Source of the DNA: Lentisphaerota bacterium
GTDB lineage: Bacteria; Verrucomicrobiota; Kiritimatiellia; UBA8416; JABMPJ01
Direction of reading: 5' to 3'
Assembly (NCBI GenBank): GCA_013203785.1
Contig: JABMPJ010000106.1
Span: 1 to 46,775, forward strand
Length of the DNA stretch: 46,775 nucleotides
The notes under the pieces were generated by a model, which was given only the letters and a program-made list of their open reading frames with translations, ran no database searches and was not told the origin of the DNA. Positions 32,460 to 39,986 of the stretch are shown here, piece by piece. The first letter of the stretch is position 1; the number at the start of each line of letters is the position of its first letter. Both the position numbers and the translations under genes were made by a program.

Positions 32460-35288
32460 TCAGCCGCGTGGTTCATCTTCACTCACCAGTGGCACCCAGC
32501 GTCCGTCACAGTCGCCCACACGCCCGAATTCGGCCGGACCGTAGGTTTCGCCGCTGCGCCACACATGCTCGATTAACACTTCAAGTCCGTCCACCGTGCC
32601 GGGATCTGTACCCAAGGCTTCCCAAGGCAATACAAGCGTGGCTGTCCAGCCTGATGGTTCCTTCGCCACATCAACGCGCCATGTCGGCTGCCACGCCAAG
32701 TCCACATGCTTCAGGAAATTCGGGCGGCGGACCATGTGATAGCGCCAGCGCGGATCCCACTCCACACGGGCTGCCTCGCCGATGTCGCCTCCCACCTTGC
32801 CGTCCAGCTGATTGCCGCGCGGATCGAATCCGAACACACGGGCCTCTGGGCCCCCTTGGCGACGCACATATAGCAGCACGTGCTCCATGATCTCGGTCGG
32901 ATCGGCACTCAGCATGGTGTCGCGTTGAAGCGTGCGGATGCGTGAATTGGGCAGGCCCGACTCCTGCCCGTGAAACACCATCTCCACGCCCTCCTCCGTC
33001 TGTCGCGCCTCAAGGGTCAGGGCATCGGTCATGAGTCCACCGTGCGGCTCAATCGGCATCGGGAAGCGTGCCGGAATCTGGGCGGTTTGCCATGCGTCCT
33101 TCCTCACCTTGAGCTGCGGCTGGGTCAGCAACGCGGGGCGGTTCGCCAGGAGCTGTGTCAGACGGAGCGTCTCCTCGAAGACTGCGATGTCGGTGGCAAG
33201 GATCATCGCGTCAGCACTGCCCGCCTCAGGCTCCAGGACGGGGAGCGTGCGCGTTACTTCGGCAACAGCTGCCGCACGCTGCCTGTACATCGTCAGGGCC
33301 GCGCGACCGGCCGCGATATGTGCACGCGCGGCCTCGGGCTTACTGTTCAGCAGGGCACGATCGGCCGCCCATACGGCGGCTTTGCCGCCTGCAAGCCCCT
33401 GCGCCGCGTGCAGGGTTCGGCAGAGCAGCCCCACCGCACCGGCGAAGCGGGGCGGCACGTTCGGTGTCGTCTGCAGCGCCGCGAGCAATGCCGCGACCGC
33501 CGCTTCAGATGATTGAGCTTGCTCCGCCATCACCGGCAGCAGGTCGGTCAGCAGGGCCCGTTCGTCGCTATAGATGAAATGCGACTCGTAATTCGTGACC
33601 CGTGCGACGCGCGGCTGAACGATGAAGCTGACGGAGACATTGCGCCGCGCAATATCCGCCATGGCGGGCGCCAAGGCCTCCCCATAGAGCTGCGTGGTCG
33701 CGGCCTCAAGCCATGGGTTTACCACGTTGGCGGGTGCCGTGAGCCAATCGGTCTCAGTTCGAAAGTCATAGGCCTCATCCATCACCGCGGAGCCGGGCGC
33801 GTCCAGGCGCCATGCGTACTCGTTGTTGAACAGCTCGACGAGGTGTCGCGTGGGAGGCTTGTCGTGGCCCGTGGCAAAAATGATGTCACGCCGGTCGTCA
33901 AAATCCCATGTCCGGGTGAAGCGTCCCAGCGTATGGAACCCCGTCTGCCAGGCACGCGCCGGGAACTGCCACCACCACAGCGTGAGGGGCCGGTTGCCGA
34001 AGGCTTCCTTGTACTGGCGGGCTGGCTCCCGCCCGTGCTCCCGCAGGCAGATATGCACATCATGTGGCAGTAGGTCGTTCATGCGCTCAAAGTACCGCCG
34101 CGCCCGTTCATTCATGCGCGCCATGACATCCGGCGCCAGACCACCGTCGCGCCATTCGTGAACGAGGCCCATGCGATCTTTGTCATAGAACGCCTTGGCT
34201 TTATAGGGCACCGGAACCAGTTCGATCCGGCAGGAGGGATTCACGGCCCGGATCGCTGTGTAGTAGTGCATGAAGATAGCGGTGTCTGCGCGTGCCCGGT
34301 TATCGCCGAAGCGCGTGCGACAGCTCTCGCAGCGCTGGCTCCACATCTCGGGATCCGGCCCCCCATGATCGAGCAGATGCAGCATGAAGTGATCGGTCGG
34401 CAGGTCTACCATCTTCTGTGCCATTTGCGCCGCACCCTTGCGATGCGTCTCGTCATCGCTCCAGCAATACTCGCTCGTACCATGCACCACACAGCCGCGC
34501 AGGGACGTCGCAGCCGAGCCCACGTAGGGTGCCTTAATCAGAGTGAGTGTCACCCCTCTGGGCCGCATGTAGTTCCCCAGCCGGTCCCACAGGGCTGCCT
34601 GATGCGCGTTGCGGACGACCGGCGTGAAGGGTTCCAGCCCGTTCATCTTGTTCCACACCATCCAGTCCACCAGCTCGCGCATCCCGGATTCGAAACGGGT
34701 ACCCAGCGCTTCGGCCTCGGGGCTGCGCTCGCGCACCTTGCCGTCATAGTCCATGTAGAGCGCGCGCATTTCGGGGAAGCCCACGACCATCCGATGCAGC
34801 ACATCCGGCCAGTCACGCACGGTGCGAGGTGTCAACACCACCTCGCCCCCCGTGCGCTCAAGGTAGTGCGCCAGCGTCACAGCGCCATACAGCGCGCCGA
34901 GGCTGTCGGCCCCTATGACATTCACGCGAACGGATGAGACGGCTGTCGTGACATCAATGTGGTAGCCCTGCGGCTGCCCCAGGGAGGGATCCACCGAGAT
35001 ATCGATCCACACCGCCGGAGCGGTCGTCGGCGCATTCATGCGCAGGGGAATCGGCGTGCCGCCCAGCGCCGCGATACGCTGGTTGAACACCTCGGCGGCC
35101 GCCGCGAGGGATGGATCGGATGTGTCGGCGGTGAGCAGGCAGTCGTCCTCCACCAGGCTCAGCGCAGGTCTGGCCGGGCCCACGGTGCGCGGGGCCGGCA
35201 ACACAGGGGCCCCCTCAGACGGGTCCGGTTGGCCCAGTGCGGCCATAGCCACCCATAGCGCAAGCGTCACGAACGGCCTCCCCATCAT
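32460..35288 (-). CDS. Secreted DUF4838-domain protein (putative glycosidase)
   Basis: The product is 942 residues with a signal peptide (MMGRPFVTLALWVAMAALG). Residues about 40-150 resemble the alpha/beta domain that precedes GH20-type catalytic domains (DSLGALYGAVTLAHYLER). The middle contains the DUF4838 region, including FMLHLLDHGG, a CESCRTRFGD cysteine pair and IFMHYYTAIRAVNPSCRIELVP. The C-terminal 180 residues look like a CBM9-type carbohydrate-binding domain (PRFPMPIEPHGG to VLIEHVWRSG). DUF4838 proteins are abundant in Verrucomicrobiota and Planctomycetota and are presumed glycoside hydrolases, with no firm substrate known to me. A good GGGGAGG site precedes the ATG. Confidence 0.82.
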   Translation of the reverse strand: MMGRPFVTLALWVAMAALGQPDPSEGAPVLPAPRTVGPARPALSLVEDDCLLTADTSDPSLAAAAEVFNQRIAALGGTPIPLRMNAPTTAPAVWIDISVDPSLGQPQGYHIDVTTAVSSVRVNVIGADSLGALYGAVTLAHYLERTGGEVVLTPRTVRDWPDVLHRMVVGFPEMRALYMDYDGKVRERSPEAEALGTRFESGMRELVDWMVWNKMNGLEPFTPVVRNAHQAALWDRLGNYMRPRGVTLTLIKAPYVGSAATSLRGCVVHGTSEYCWSDDETHRKGAAQMAQKMVDLPTDHFMLHLLDHGGPDPEMWSQRCESCRTRFGDNRARADTAIFMHYYTAIRAVNPSCRIELVPVPYKAKAFYDKDRMGLVHEWRDGGLAPDVMARMNERARRYFERMNDLLPHDVHICLREHGREPARQYKEAFGNRPLTLWWWQFPARAWQTGFHTLGRFTRTWDFDDRRDIIFATGHDKPPTRHLVELFNNEYAWRLDAPGSAVMDEAYDFRTETDWLTAPANVVNPWLEAATTQLYGEALAPAMADIARRNVSVSFIVQPRVARVTNYESHFIYSDERALLTDLLPVMAEQAQSSEAAVAALLAALQTTPNVPPRFAGAVGLLCRTLHAAQGLAGGKAAVWAADRALLNSKPEAARAHIAAGRAALTMYRQRAAAVAEVTRTLPVLEPEAGSADAMILATDIAVFEETLRLTQLLANRPALLTQPQLKVRKDAWQTAQIPARFPMPIEPHGGLMTDALTLEARQTEEGVEMVFHGQESGLPNSRIRTLQRDTMLSADPTEIMEHVLLYVRRQGGPEARVFGFDPRGNQLDGKVGGDIGEAARVEWDPRWRYHMVRRPNFLKHVDLAWQPTWRVDVAKEPSGWTATLVLPWEALGTDPGTVDGLEVLIEHVWRSGETYGPAEFGRVGDCDGRWVPLVSEDEPRG

Positions 35289-35311
35289 GCTCCGCCTCCC
35301 CTTCGTCCGGA

Positions 35312-36232
35312 CTACTTGATCAGCATCAATGTGCCCGTGGGCGGGATGTAGTAGAATTGAACCAGCTCCGGATCCTCCGTGGCGTCAAAGCCGCCCCAGT
35401 TGCTGTTGATGAACGCTCCGGTCGTGCCGTTGCACTCAATCAGCCTCTCGTATCCAGCGCCCGTACTCGTGATAAACAGGTTCCCCGTCTCCGGGTGCCA
35501 TGAGAGACCGAGGGGATTGCGACAGGTCCCATAGGTCAGTGTTGTGAAGTTGCCGATATGTGCGCCCGTGACCCCATTGTACTCCCCGATCAGAGCCTGT
35601 GAGCTGCTGGCTATGAATAGGTTCCCGTTGGGACCGTAGCGGATCTCACCGGGATTGCTCAGACTACCCGATCCTGTCGTGACGAGGGTGTTCGTATGCA
35701 CAGGGATGCCCCCCACAAACGCATACTCCTCGACGGTGTTGGCCGTCGTGGCGACAAGCATCCTGCCGTTATTGGGGTTGGTTGTGATGCCACGCGGCGC
35801 TCCGCTCGGGGTATAGATCGTTTTGATGTTCGTTCCTGCGCTGTTGTACTCCAGCATGCGTCCATTGCCGCTCGACGTAACAAAGAGGTTTCCGTTCGAG
35901 GCGAAATGCAGAAAGACAGGGGTGACGGCTCCACTGGAGAACGTCCCCATATCAGTCAGCGACGGATTGTACTTGCGGACCGTGCCATCCGAGAGCGAGG
36001 CGTAGAAATACCCGTTCGTATCCTGAGTGATGTCACGCCCCACCGCCAACTGACCCACCTCCGCGCCTGTGGTCGCGTCGTAGTAGGTGATGGGATTTCC
36101 TGAATCGCCTGCCACGAACAGCAGCAGCCGCTGTGCATCGCACGGCATGGTCATCATCGTCAACACGCCTGCGGCCACGGCCGCGAGCGACCATCTCTGT
36201 CCTCTTGTCCCTTCTTTTGTTGTCATTTTCAT
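35312..36232 (-). CDS. Secreted beta-propeller (NHL/Vgb-like) protein
   Basis: The product is 306 residues from ATG 36232, preceded by AGGAGG; a longer frame from 36262 has no such site. A signal peptide (LAAVAAGVLTMMTMPCDA) is followed by six repeats of about 40 residues (NGYFYASLSDGTVRKYN, NGNLFVTSSGNGRMLEYN, NGNLFIASSSQALIGEYN, TGNLFITSTGAGYERLIECN). This is a typical NHL/virginiamycin-lyase-like propeller. It ends shortly after the last blade (PTGTLMLIK) without a PEP-CTERM anchor. It lies 23 bp before the DUF4838 gene, so it is probably a ligand-binding or structural partner. Confidence 0.78.
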   Translation of the reverse strand: MKMTTKEGTRGQRWSLAAVAAGVLTMMTMPCDAQRLLLFVAGDSGNPITYYDATTGAEVGQLAVGRDITQDTNGYFYASLSDGTVRKYNPSLTDMGTFSSGAVTPVFLHFASNGNLFVTSSGNGRMLEYNSAGTNIKTIYTPSGAPRGITTNPNNGRMLVATTANTVEEYAFVGGIPVHTNTLVTTGSGSLSNPGEIRYGPNGNLFIASSSQALIGEYNGVTGAHIGNFTTLTYGTCRNPLGLSWHPETGNLFITSTGAGYERLIECNGTTGAFINSNWGGFDATEDPELVQFYYIPPTGTLMLIK

Positions 36233-36307
36233 TGCCTGCGTCCTCCTGTTTTCGGTCACCATGACTCACCTTGTGAGCCGAGCCATTATTCTATCACCAT
36301 TCGACCT

Positions 36308-37288
36308 TCAATGCACGATGCCTGGGGCCTCCGCCCCTCGGGCGGCTTGCTGCAGAAGCCTCCAGTTTTGAGCATTCACGGCATAGTCCGGCTGCTCAAA
36401 TGTTATCCGTCCTTCGTAGCCCATCTCACACATCGCCTGAATCACGGCCAGCCAGTTCACCGTCCCAATCCCGATCGGGTTGTGCCAGTCGCGGTCGGCA
36501 AAGTTGTCATGAAAGTGCGTCTCGCGCATGCGGGGGCCGAGTCGGCGAATAACCTCAGCCGGATCGACGCCGTCGCGGTGACAGTGCCCGGCATCGACAC
36601 ATACGCCCAGATTGTCGCGTTCGATCTCGTCCATGAAGGCCATCAGCGCATCAACATCCTGCGAAACACATGGTAGCTCGGTCGTGGTCACTTCCACTGT
36701 TACAGTGATGCCATGGGCCGCCGCCGCGTCGCAGAGCTGCCGGTAGGCCAGAATACAAGCGGCCCGCACTGCGGCCGCGCCCCCGTAGCGCCGCAGCCCT
36801 TCGACCATCAGCTCGTCCTGCGAGACCGTACCCTCCAGATAGTCCACCGCCATCTGCCCGAGGTACGCGCTGGAGGCCAGTCCGAACATCCATCCGGCAT
36901 GCGTGGTGACATATCGCATGCCCATGAACGCGGCCGCCTGAATCAGCCGCTCGTGAATGGGCCGAACCCATTCCAGAGTTTCGCCGGGCGGGGGCAGAAG
37001 CTGGATGAAATGGGACGACTCGATAGTCAGGCTGGCGTCGCTCACGATGCGCCGCACCTGTTCAAGCTCGGAGCGGGGGCGCTCAACCAGCAGGTTACGG
37101 TCTTCGCGCGCCAAGATGCGATCAGGAGCGACATTGGAGTCAAGCGGGCTGATGAGAAAGAAGATGTCGCTAAAGTAGACCCCCGTATAGCCGAGATCCC
37201 TCATTGCGTGGCAGTGCTGCGCCAAGCGATCCGGATCAAGCGTCCCCAGCGAGAGCGTTCCCGCAAGAGTGTCACATCGACTCTTCAT
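36308..37288 (-). CDS. Sugar phosphate isomerase/epimerase (xylose-isomerase-like TIM barrel)
   Basis: The product is 326 residues from ATG 37288 with AAGGAA upstream. It is an AP-endonuclease-2/xylose-isomerase-like TIM barrel. Metal-site residues appear in VEVTTTELP (Glu), GVCVDAGHCHRDG (Asp, His), ETHFHDNF (His) and the final ITFEQPDY (Glu). Family members isomerise or epimerise free sugars, keto-sugars or inositols. It is the first gene of the minus-strand arm and is divergent from the LacI regulator, from which it is separated by a shared operator. The reading frame remains open upstream to 37762, but that part is antisense to the LacI gene. Confidence 0.87.
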   Translation of the reverse strand: MKSRCDTLAGTLSLGTLDPDRLAQHCHAMRDLGYTGVYFSDIFFLISPLDSNVAPDRILAREDRNLLVERPRSELEQVRRIVSDASLTIESSHFIQLLPPPGETLEWVRPIHERLIQAAAFMGMRYVTTHAGWMFGLASSAYLGQMAVDYLEGTVSQDELMVEGLRRYGGAAAVRAACILAYRQLCDAAAAHGITVTVEVTTTELPCVSQDVDALMAFMDEIERDNLGVCVDAGHCHRDGVDPAEVIRRLGPRMRETHFHDNFADRDWHNPIGIGTVNWLAVIQAMCEMGYEGRITFEQPDYAVNAQNWRLLQQAARGAEAPGIVH

Positions 37289-37349
37289 CACGATGAATTT
37301 CCTTATAGGGTAGTCTGACACCGCCTCAAAAGACACCCCTAAAAAATGA

Positions 37350-37368
37350 TTGAGCAACTGTTGCTTAA
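37350..37368. promoter_or_regulatory. LacI-type operator shared by divergent promoters
   Basis: TTGAGCAACTGTTGCTTAA is a 19-bp palindrome with a single mismatched pair. It overlaps the -35 and spacer of the + strand promoter (37350-37378) and covers the predicted start site (about 37367) of the minus-strand promoter (37374-37403). Occupancy would block both, which fits a LacI-family repressor encoded next door. Confidence 0.65.
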
Positions 37369-37378
37369 TTCGTATTAT
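37350..37378 (+). promoter_or_regulatory. Promoter of the LacI regulator gene
   Basis: TTGAGC (37350-37355) and TATTAT (37373-37378) have the ideal 17-bp spacing. Transcription would start near 37385, 60 bp before ATG 37445. The leader contains two direct TTGTTTCAG repeats (about 37410-37430) just before the AGGAGG ribosome binding site. Confidence 0.6.
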
Positions 37379-37403
37379 GCAGCAGTTGACAAGCACAAAG
37401 CAA
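37374..37403 (-). promoter_or_regulatory. Promoter of the isomerase to ADP-ribosylglycohydrolase arm
   Basis: On the minus strand TTGCTT (37398-37403) and CATAAT (37374-37379) are spaced by 18 bp. The predicted start near 37367 falls inside the palindromic operator, about 80 bp before the isomerase ATG at 37288. Confidence 0.5.
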
Positions 37404-37444
37404 GAGATTGTTTCAGCGGATATTGTTTCAGGAGGAAAGCGCGA

Positions 37445-38452
37445 ATGGCGGAATCTAAGGCCAAAAATAGGACTATGACGATTCGCACGATCGCTACGCT
37501 TGCGGGCTGTGCGCCCTCGACCGTGTCGCGGGTGTTGTCGGGGCGCTACGGCAATGTCCGGGTCAGTCCGCCGGTGCAGGAGCATATTCTGGAGATCTGC
37601 CGTCAACACAACTACCACCCCAACATTCATGCGTCGCGCGCGTTCTCCAAGCGCTGCGGCGTGCTGGGTCTGGCGGTTCAGAAGCTGAGCCACTTTGATG
37701 ACGGGAATCTCTCGCGCTACGTCGACGGCTTGCACGAAACCCTCTCCCCGCTCGGCTACCAACTCCTGCTTCTTTCAGCCAGCGAGGAGTGGATCGCCGC
37801 AGGCGAGCACCTCGCCGCCTTTCGACGCCGCGAGATGGACGGCATCTTTGTGTGGGGTCACTATGGCGACCCACGCTGGCTCGACAGCCTGGCGGAACAT
37901 GGCTTTCCTTTCATTGCGGCCGCCAACCGTGTGGGCAATCATCCCTCCGCCATCTGTGATGAGGCCGCAGGCATGCAGGCCCTGGTCAACCATTGCCGCA
38001 GCCAGGGCGCGCAACGTCTGCTCTATCTCTCCGGCTGCGAGACGATCGACTGCCCGCACCGTCGGCGCCATGCCTTTGAGCTCGCCGCAACCGACCTAGA
38101 CGCCCGGGTGGTGACGTTGGAGGGTTTTACCATCAGCGACGGACACCGTGCCGCACCCACAGTGGCCGACTGGCGGCCGGACGCCGTCCTCTGCGTCAAC
38201 GACGCCACCGCCGTCGGGGTCATCATGGGCCTGAAGGAGACGGGCGTTGCCGTGCCCGAAGACATTCGCGTGGCGGGATGTGACAATTCGGCGCTGGCAC
38301 CTTACATGTTTCCAGCGCTCACAACCTATGATTCAATGGCTCGGGAATGTGGCGCCGAAAGTGTTAGGGCCATGGATAGCCATCTTGGCCAAGGTGAACC
38401 GTTGACCTCCATCAAGTTGACCCCCACGCTTCACATCAGGGAATCGGCATGA
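37445..38452 (+). CDS. LacI-family transcriptional regulator
   Basis: The product is 335 residues from ATG 37445, with AGGAGG upstream. The helix-turn-helix is at residues about 11-35 (MTIRTIATLAGCAPSTVSRVLSG), followed by a hinge (HPNIHASRAFSKRCGVLGL) and a periplasmic-binding-protein-like effector domain (LLLLSASEEW, DGIFVWGHYGD, VLCVNDATAVGVIMGLKETGVAVPEDIRVAGCDNSALAPYM). It is convergent with nothing and divergent from the isomerase operon. A palindrome between the two suggests it represses both arms and itself. The stop overlaps the HAD gene by 4 bp. Confidence 0.92.
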   Translation: MAESKAKNRTMTIRTIATLAGCAPSTVSRVLSGRYGNVRVSPPVQEHILEICRQHNYHPNIHASRAFSKRCGVLGLAVQKLSHFDDGNLSRYVDGLHETLSPLGYQLLLLSASEEWIAAGEHLAAFRRREMDGIFVWGHYGDPRWLDSLAEHGFPFIAAANRVGNHPSAICDEAAGMQALVNHCRSQGAQRLLYLSGCETIDCPHRRRHAFELAATDLDARVVTLEGFTISDGHRAAPTVADWRPDAVLCVNDATAVGVIMGLKETGVAVPEDIRVAGCDNSALAPYMFPALTTYDSMARECGAESVRAMDSHLGQGEPLTSIKLTPTLHIRESA

Positions 38453-39231
38453 GCACAGTTGACCGCCAACCGGACGGGGCAGAGATGAACAACAGGCTGC
38501 AGCCCCGAATGATATTATTCGATATCGACGCGATGATCGTCGATCCTGTGCCCGGCGGCGAGGACCCGTCCGAGCAGCGGCCCCTCTTGGCGATCATCGC
38601 GCATGCGCTGGCCGCACGCGATGGCATCCCGTATAGCCACGCCCGAGCGATGGTCGAGACCTTTGCCGACGACTTGGTCTGGTGGGATTATCCCGACTTC
38701 ATCGCGGCCTTTAACCTCGATCCCACGTTGGTGTGGCCGGCGATTCGCACCTGGCACCGCGCGAACCTCTTTGTGCACGATGATGCCGTCGCCTGCGTGG
38801 AGGCCTTGGCTGAGGCCGGATATCCGATGGCGATTGTGAGCAACAACCCCGTGGTCGGCTGCCTCCTCAAGCTGGAGCGAGCGGGACTCGGAACGCTTGG
38901 CGGCACGCCTCATTTCTCACGCCTCTTCGGCTCGAACATACTTCGCGGACAGAAATCCGCCCCGGCCTTCTGGCAGCGCTGCCTGTGTCATCTCGACGTT
39001 CCTGCCATGGACCTCCTGATGGTCGGCGACCACCCGCACGAAGACTGCGAGGTGCCCCGCTCCCAGGGCGTGGGTCATTTTGCCCTGATTAACAGGTCTG
39101 GAGCAGCCGGGGTCACCCGCGAAGGGCCGGTGATGCAGCTCAGTGACCTTCGCCTGCTGCCGGGACTCTTACTCGCATTCAATCGCTCCACGGTTGAAGG
39201 AACGGGACAACGCGCCCCTATACACCCTTGA
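38449..39231 (+). CDS. HAD-superfamily phosphatase
   Basis: The product is 260 residues. Motif I is FDIDAMIVD (nucleophile Asp25, acid/base Asp27), motif II IVSNNPV, motif III a Lys in RGQKSAP, and motif IV GDHPHEDCEVPRSQGV, so it should be active on a phosphorylated metabolite. A helical cap lies between motifs I and II. It is translationally coupled to the LacI gene (ATGA overlap). The last ten codons (to TGA 39231) run into the 29-bp repeat at 39207, so the natural C-terminus may have been altered by arrival of that repeat. Confidence 0.85.
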   Translation: MSTVDRQPDGAEMNNRLQPRMILFDIDAMIVDPVPGGEDPSEQRPLLAIIAHALAARDGIPYSHARAMVETFADDLVWWDYPDFIAAFNLDPTLVWPAIRTWHRANLFVHDDAVACVEALAEAGYPMAIVSNNPVVGCLLKLERAGLGTLGGTPHFSRLFGSNILRGQKSAPAFWQRCLCHLDVPAMDLLMVGDHPHEDCEVPRSQGVGHFALINRSGAAGVTREGPVMQLSDLRLLPGLLLAFNRSTVEGTGQRAPIHP

Positions 39232-39235
39232 AGCA
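39207..39235 (+). repeat. 29-bp repeat, copy 2
   Basis: This is identical to 30111-30139, which lies next to the RAYT gene. Here the repeat supplies the last codons and the stop of the HAD gene. Flanking bases on both sides differ from copy 1. Confidence 0.85.
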
Positions 39236-39327
39236 GTGGGCCCCCCTTGTCTCTCGAAGAGGGTTGAAATAATTTCTGTTTCTGGACAACATGGCGCTGA
39301 TGACTACTGAACAAGGAGACATGGAAG

Positions 39328-39909
39328 ATGCAGACAGTTGCACTCATCGGAGACTCGATCCGTATGGGGTATGAGGAGTCGGTTCGCAACGAACTCTCGG
39401 GCTGGGCGGACGTTTGGACGCCGGAACAGAACGGCGGGACGAGTGAGAATATTCTGGCCCACCTCGACGAGTGGTTGGCCACTGGGCACCCCTCCATACT
39501 CCACATCAACTGTGGTCTGCATGATCTGAGGAAGGAATTCGGGCAGGACACGCCTGCCGTTCCTCTGGACCGGTATGCAGAGAACGTGCGAACCATCTTG
39601 ACGCGGACCAAGACAGAACGCGAACTCACCGTGATCTGGGCGCTGACCACCCCGGTGAATCAAGAATGGCACCACAAGAACAAATCTTTTGATCGTCTGG
39701 AAACGGACGTGATCGCCTACAACCTTGTTGCCGCCAAGATCGCCGGAGAATGGGATGTTGTCGTCAACGACCTCTTTGCCACCGTCATGTCAGCGGGGCG
39801 CGATACTGTGCTGCTGCCAGATGGAGTCCATTTCAAGCCGGAGGCCTACGCGCTCCTGGGAAAGACTGTGGCCACCTGCATCAAGAACGTCGCAGTCGAA
39901 TTGCCGTGA
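39328..39909 (+). CDS. SGNH/GDSL-family hydrolase (second)
   Basis: The product is 193 residues. Block I LIGDSIRMG contains the Ser, NGGTSENI is block II, HINCGLHDL holds the block III Asn, and LLPDGVHFKPEAY supplies the Asp-x-x-His pair. No signal peptide is present, so it acts in the cytoplasm, as does the first SGNH hydrolase in this locus at 31717, with which it shares only the family motifs. AAGGAG precedes the ATG by 9 bp. It lies about 100 bp after the HAD gene, with the 29-bp repeat between them. Confidence 0.88.
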   Translation: MQTVALIGDSIRMGYEESVRNELSGWADVWTPEQNGGTSENILAHLDEWLATGHPSILHINCGLHDLRKEFGQDTPAVPLDRYAENVRTILTRTKTERELTVIWALTTPVNQEWHHKNKSFDRLETDVIAYNLVAAKIAGEWDVVVNDLFATVMSAGRDTVLLPDGVHFKPEAYALLGKTVATCIKNVAVELP

Positions 39910-39986
39910 GGGAGAGATGGTTCAACGCTCTACTGTGTACGGCTAGCAACCGTCGCATCGTTTAAACGTTGAGCTCAGGGGGATCC

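Noticed and set aside
37289-37762. Upstream extension of the isomerase frame
   Set aside because: Antisense to the LacI gene and the shared regulatory region; family sequence starts at 37288.
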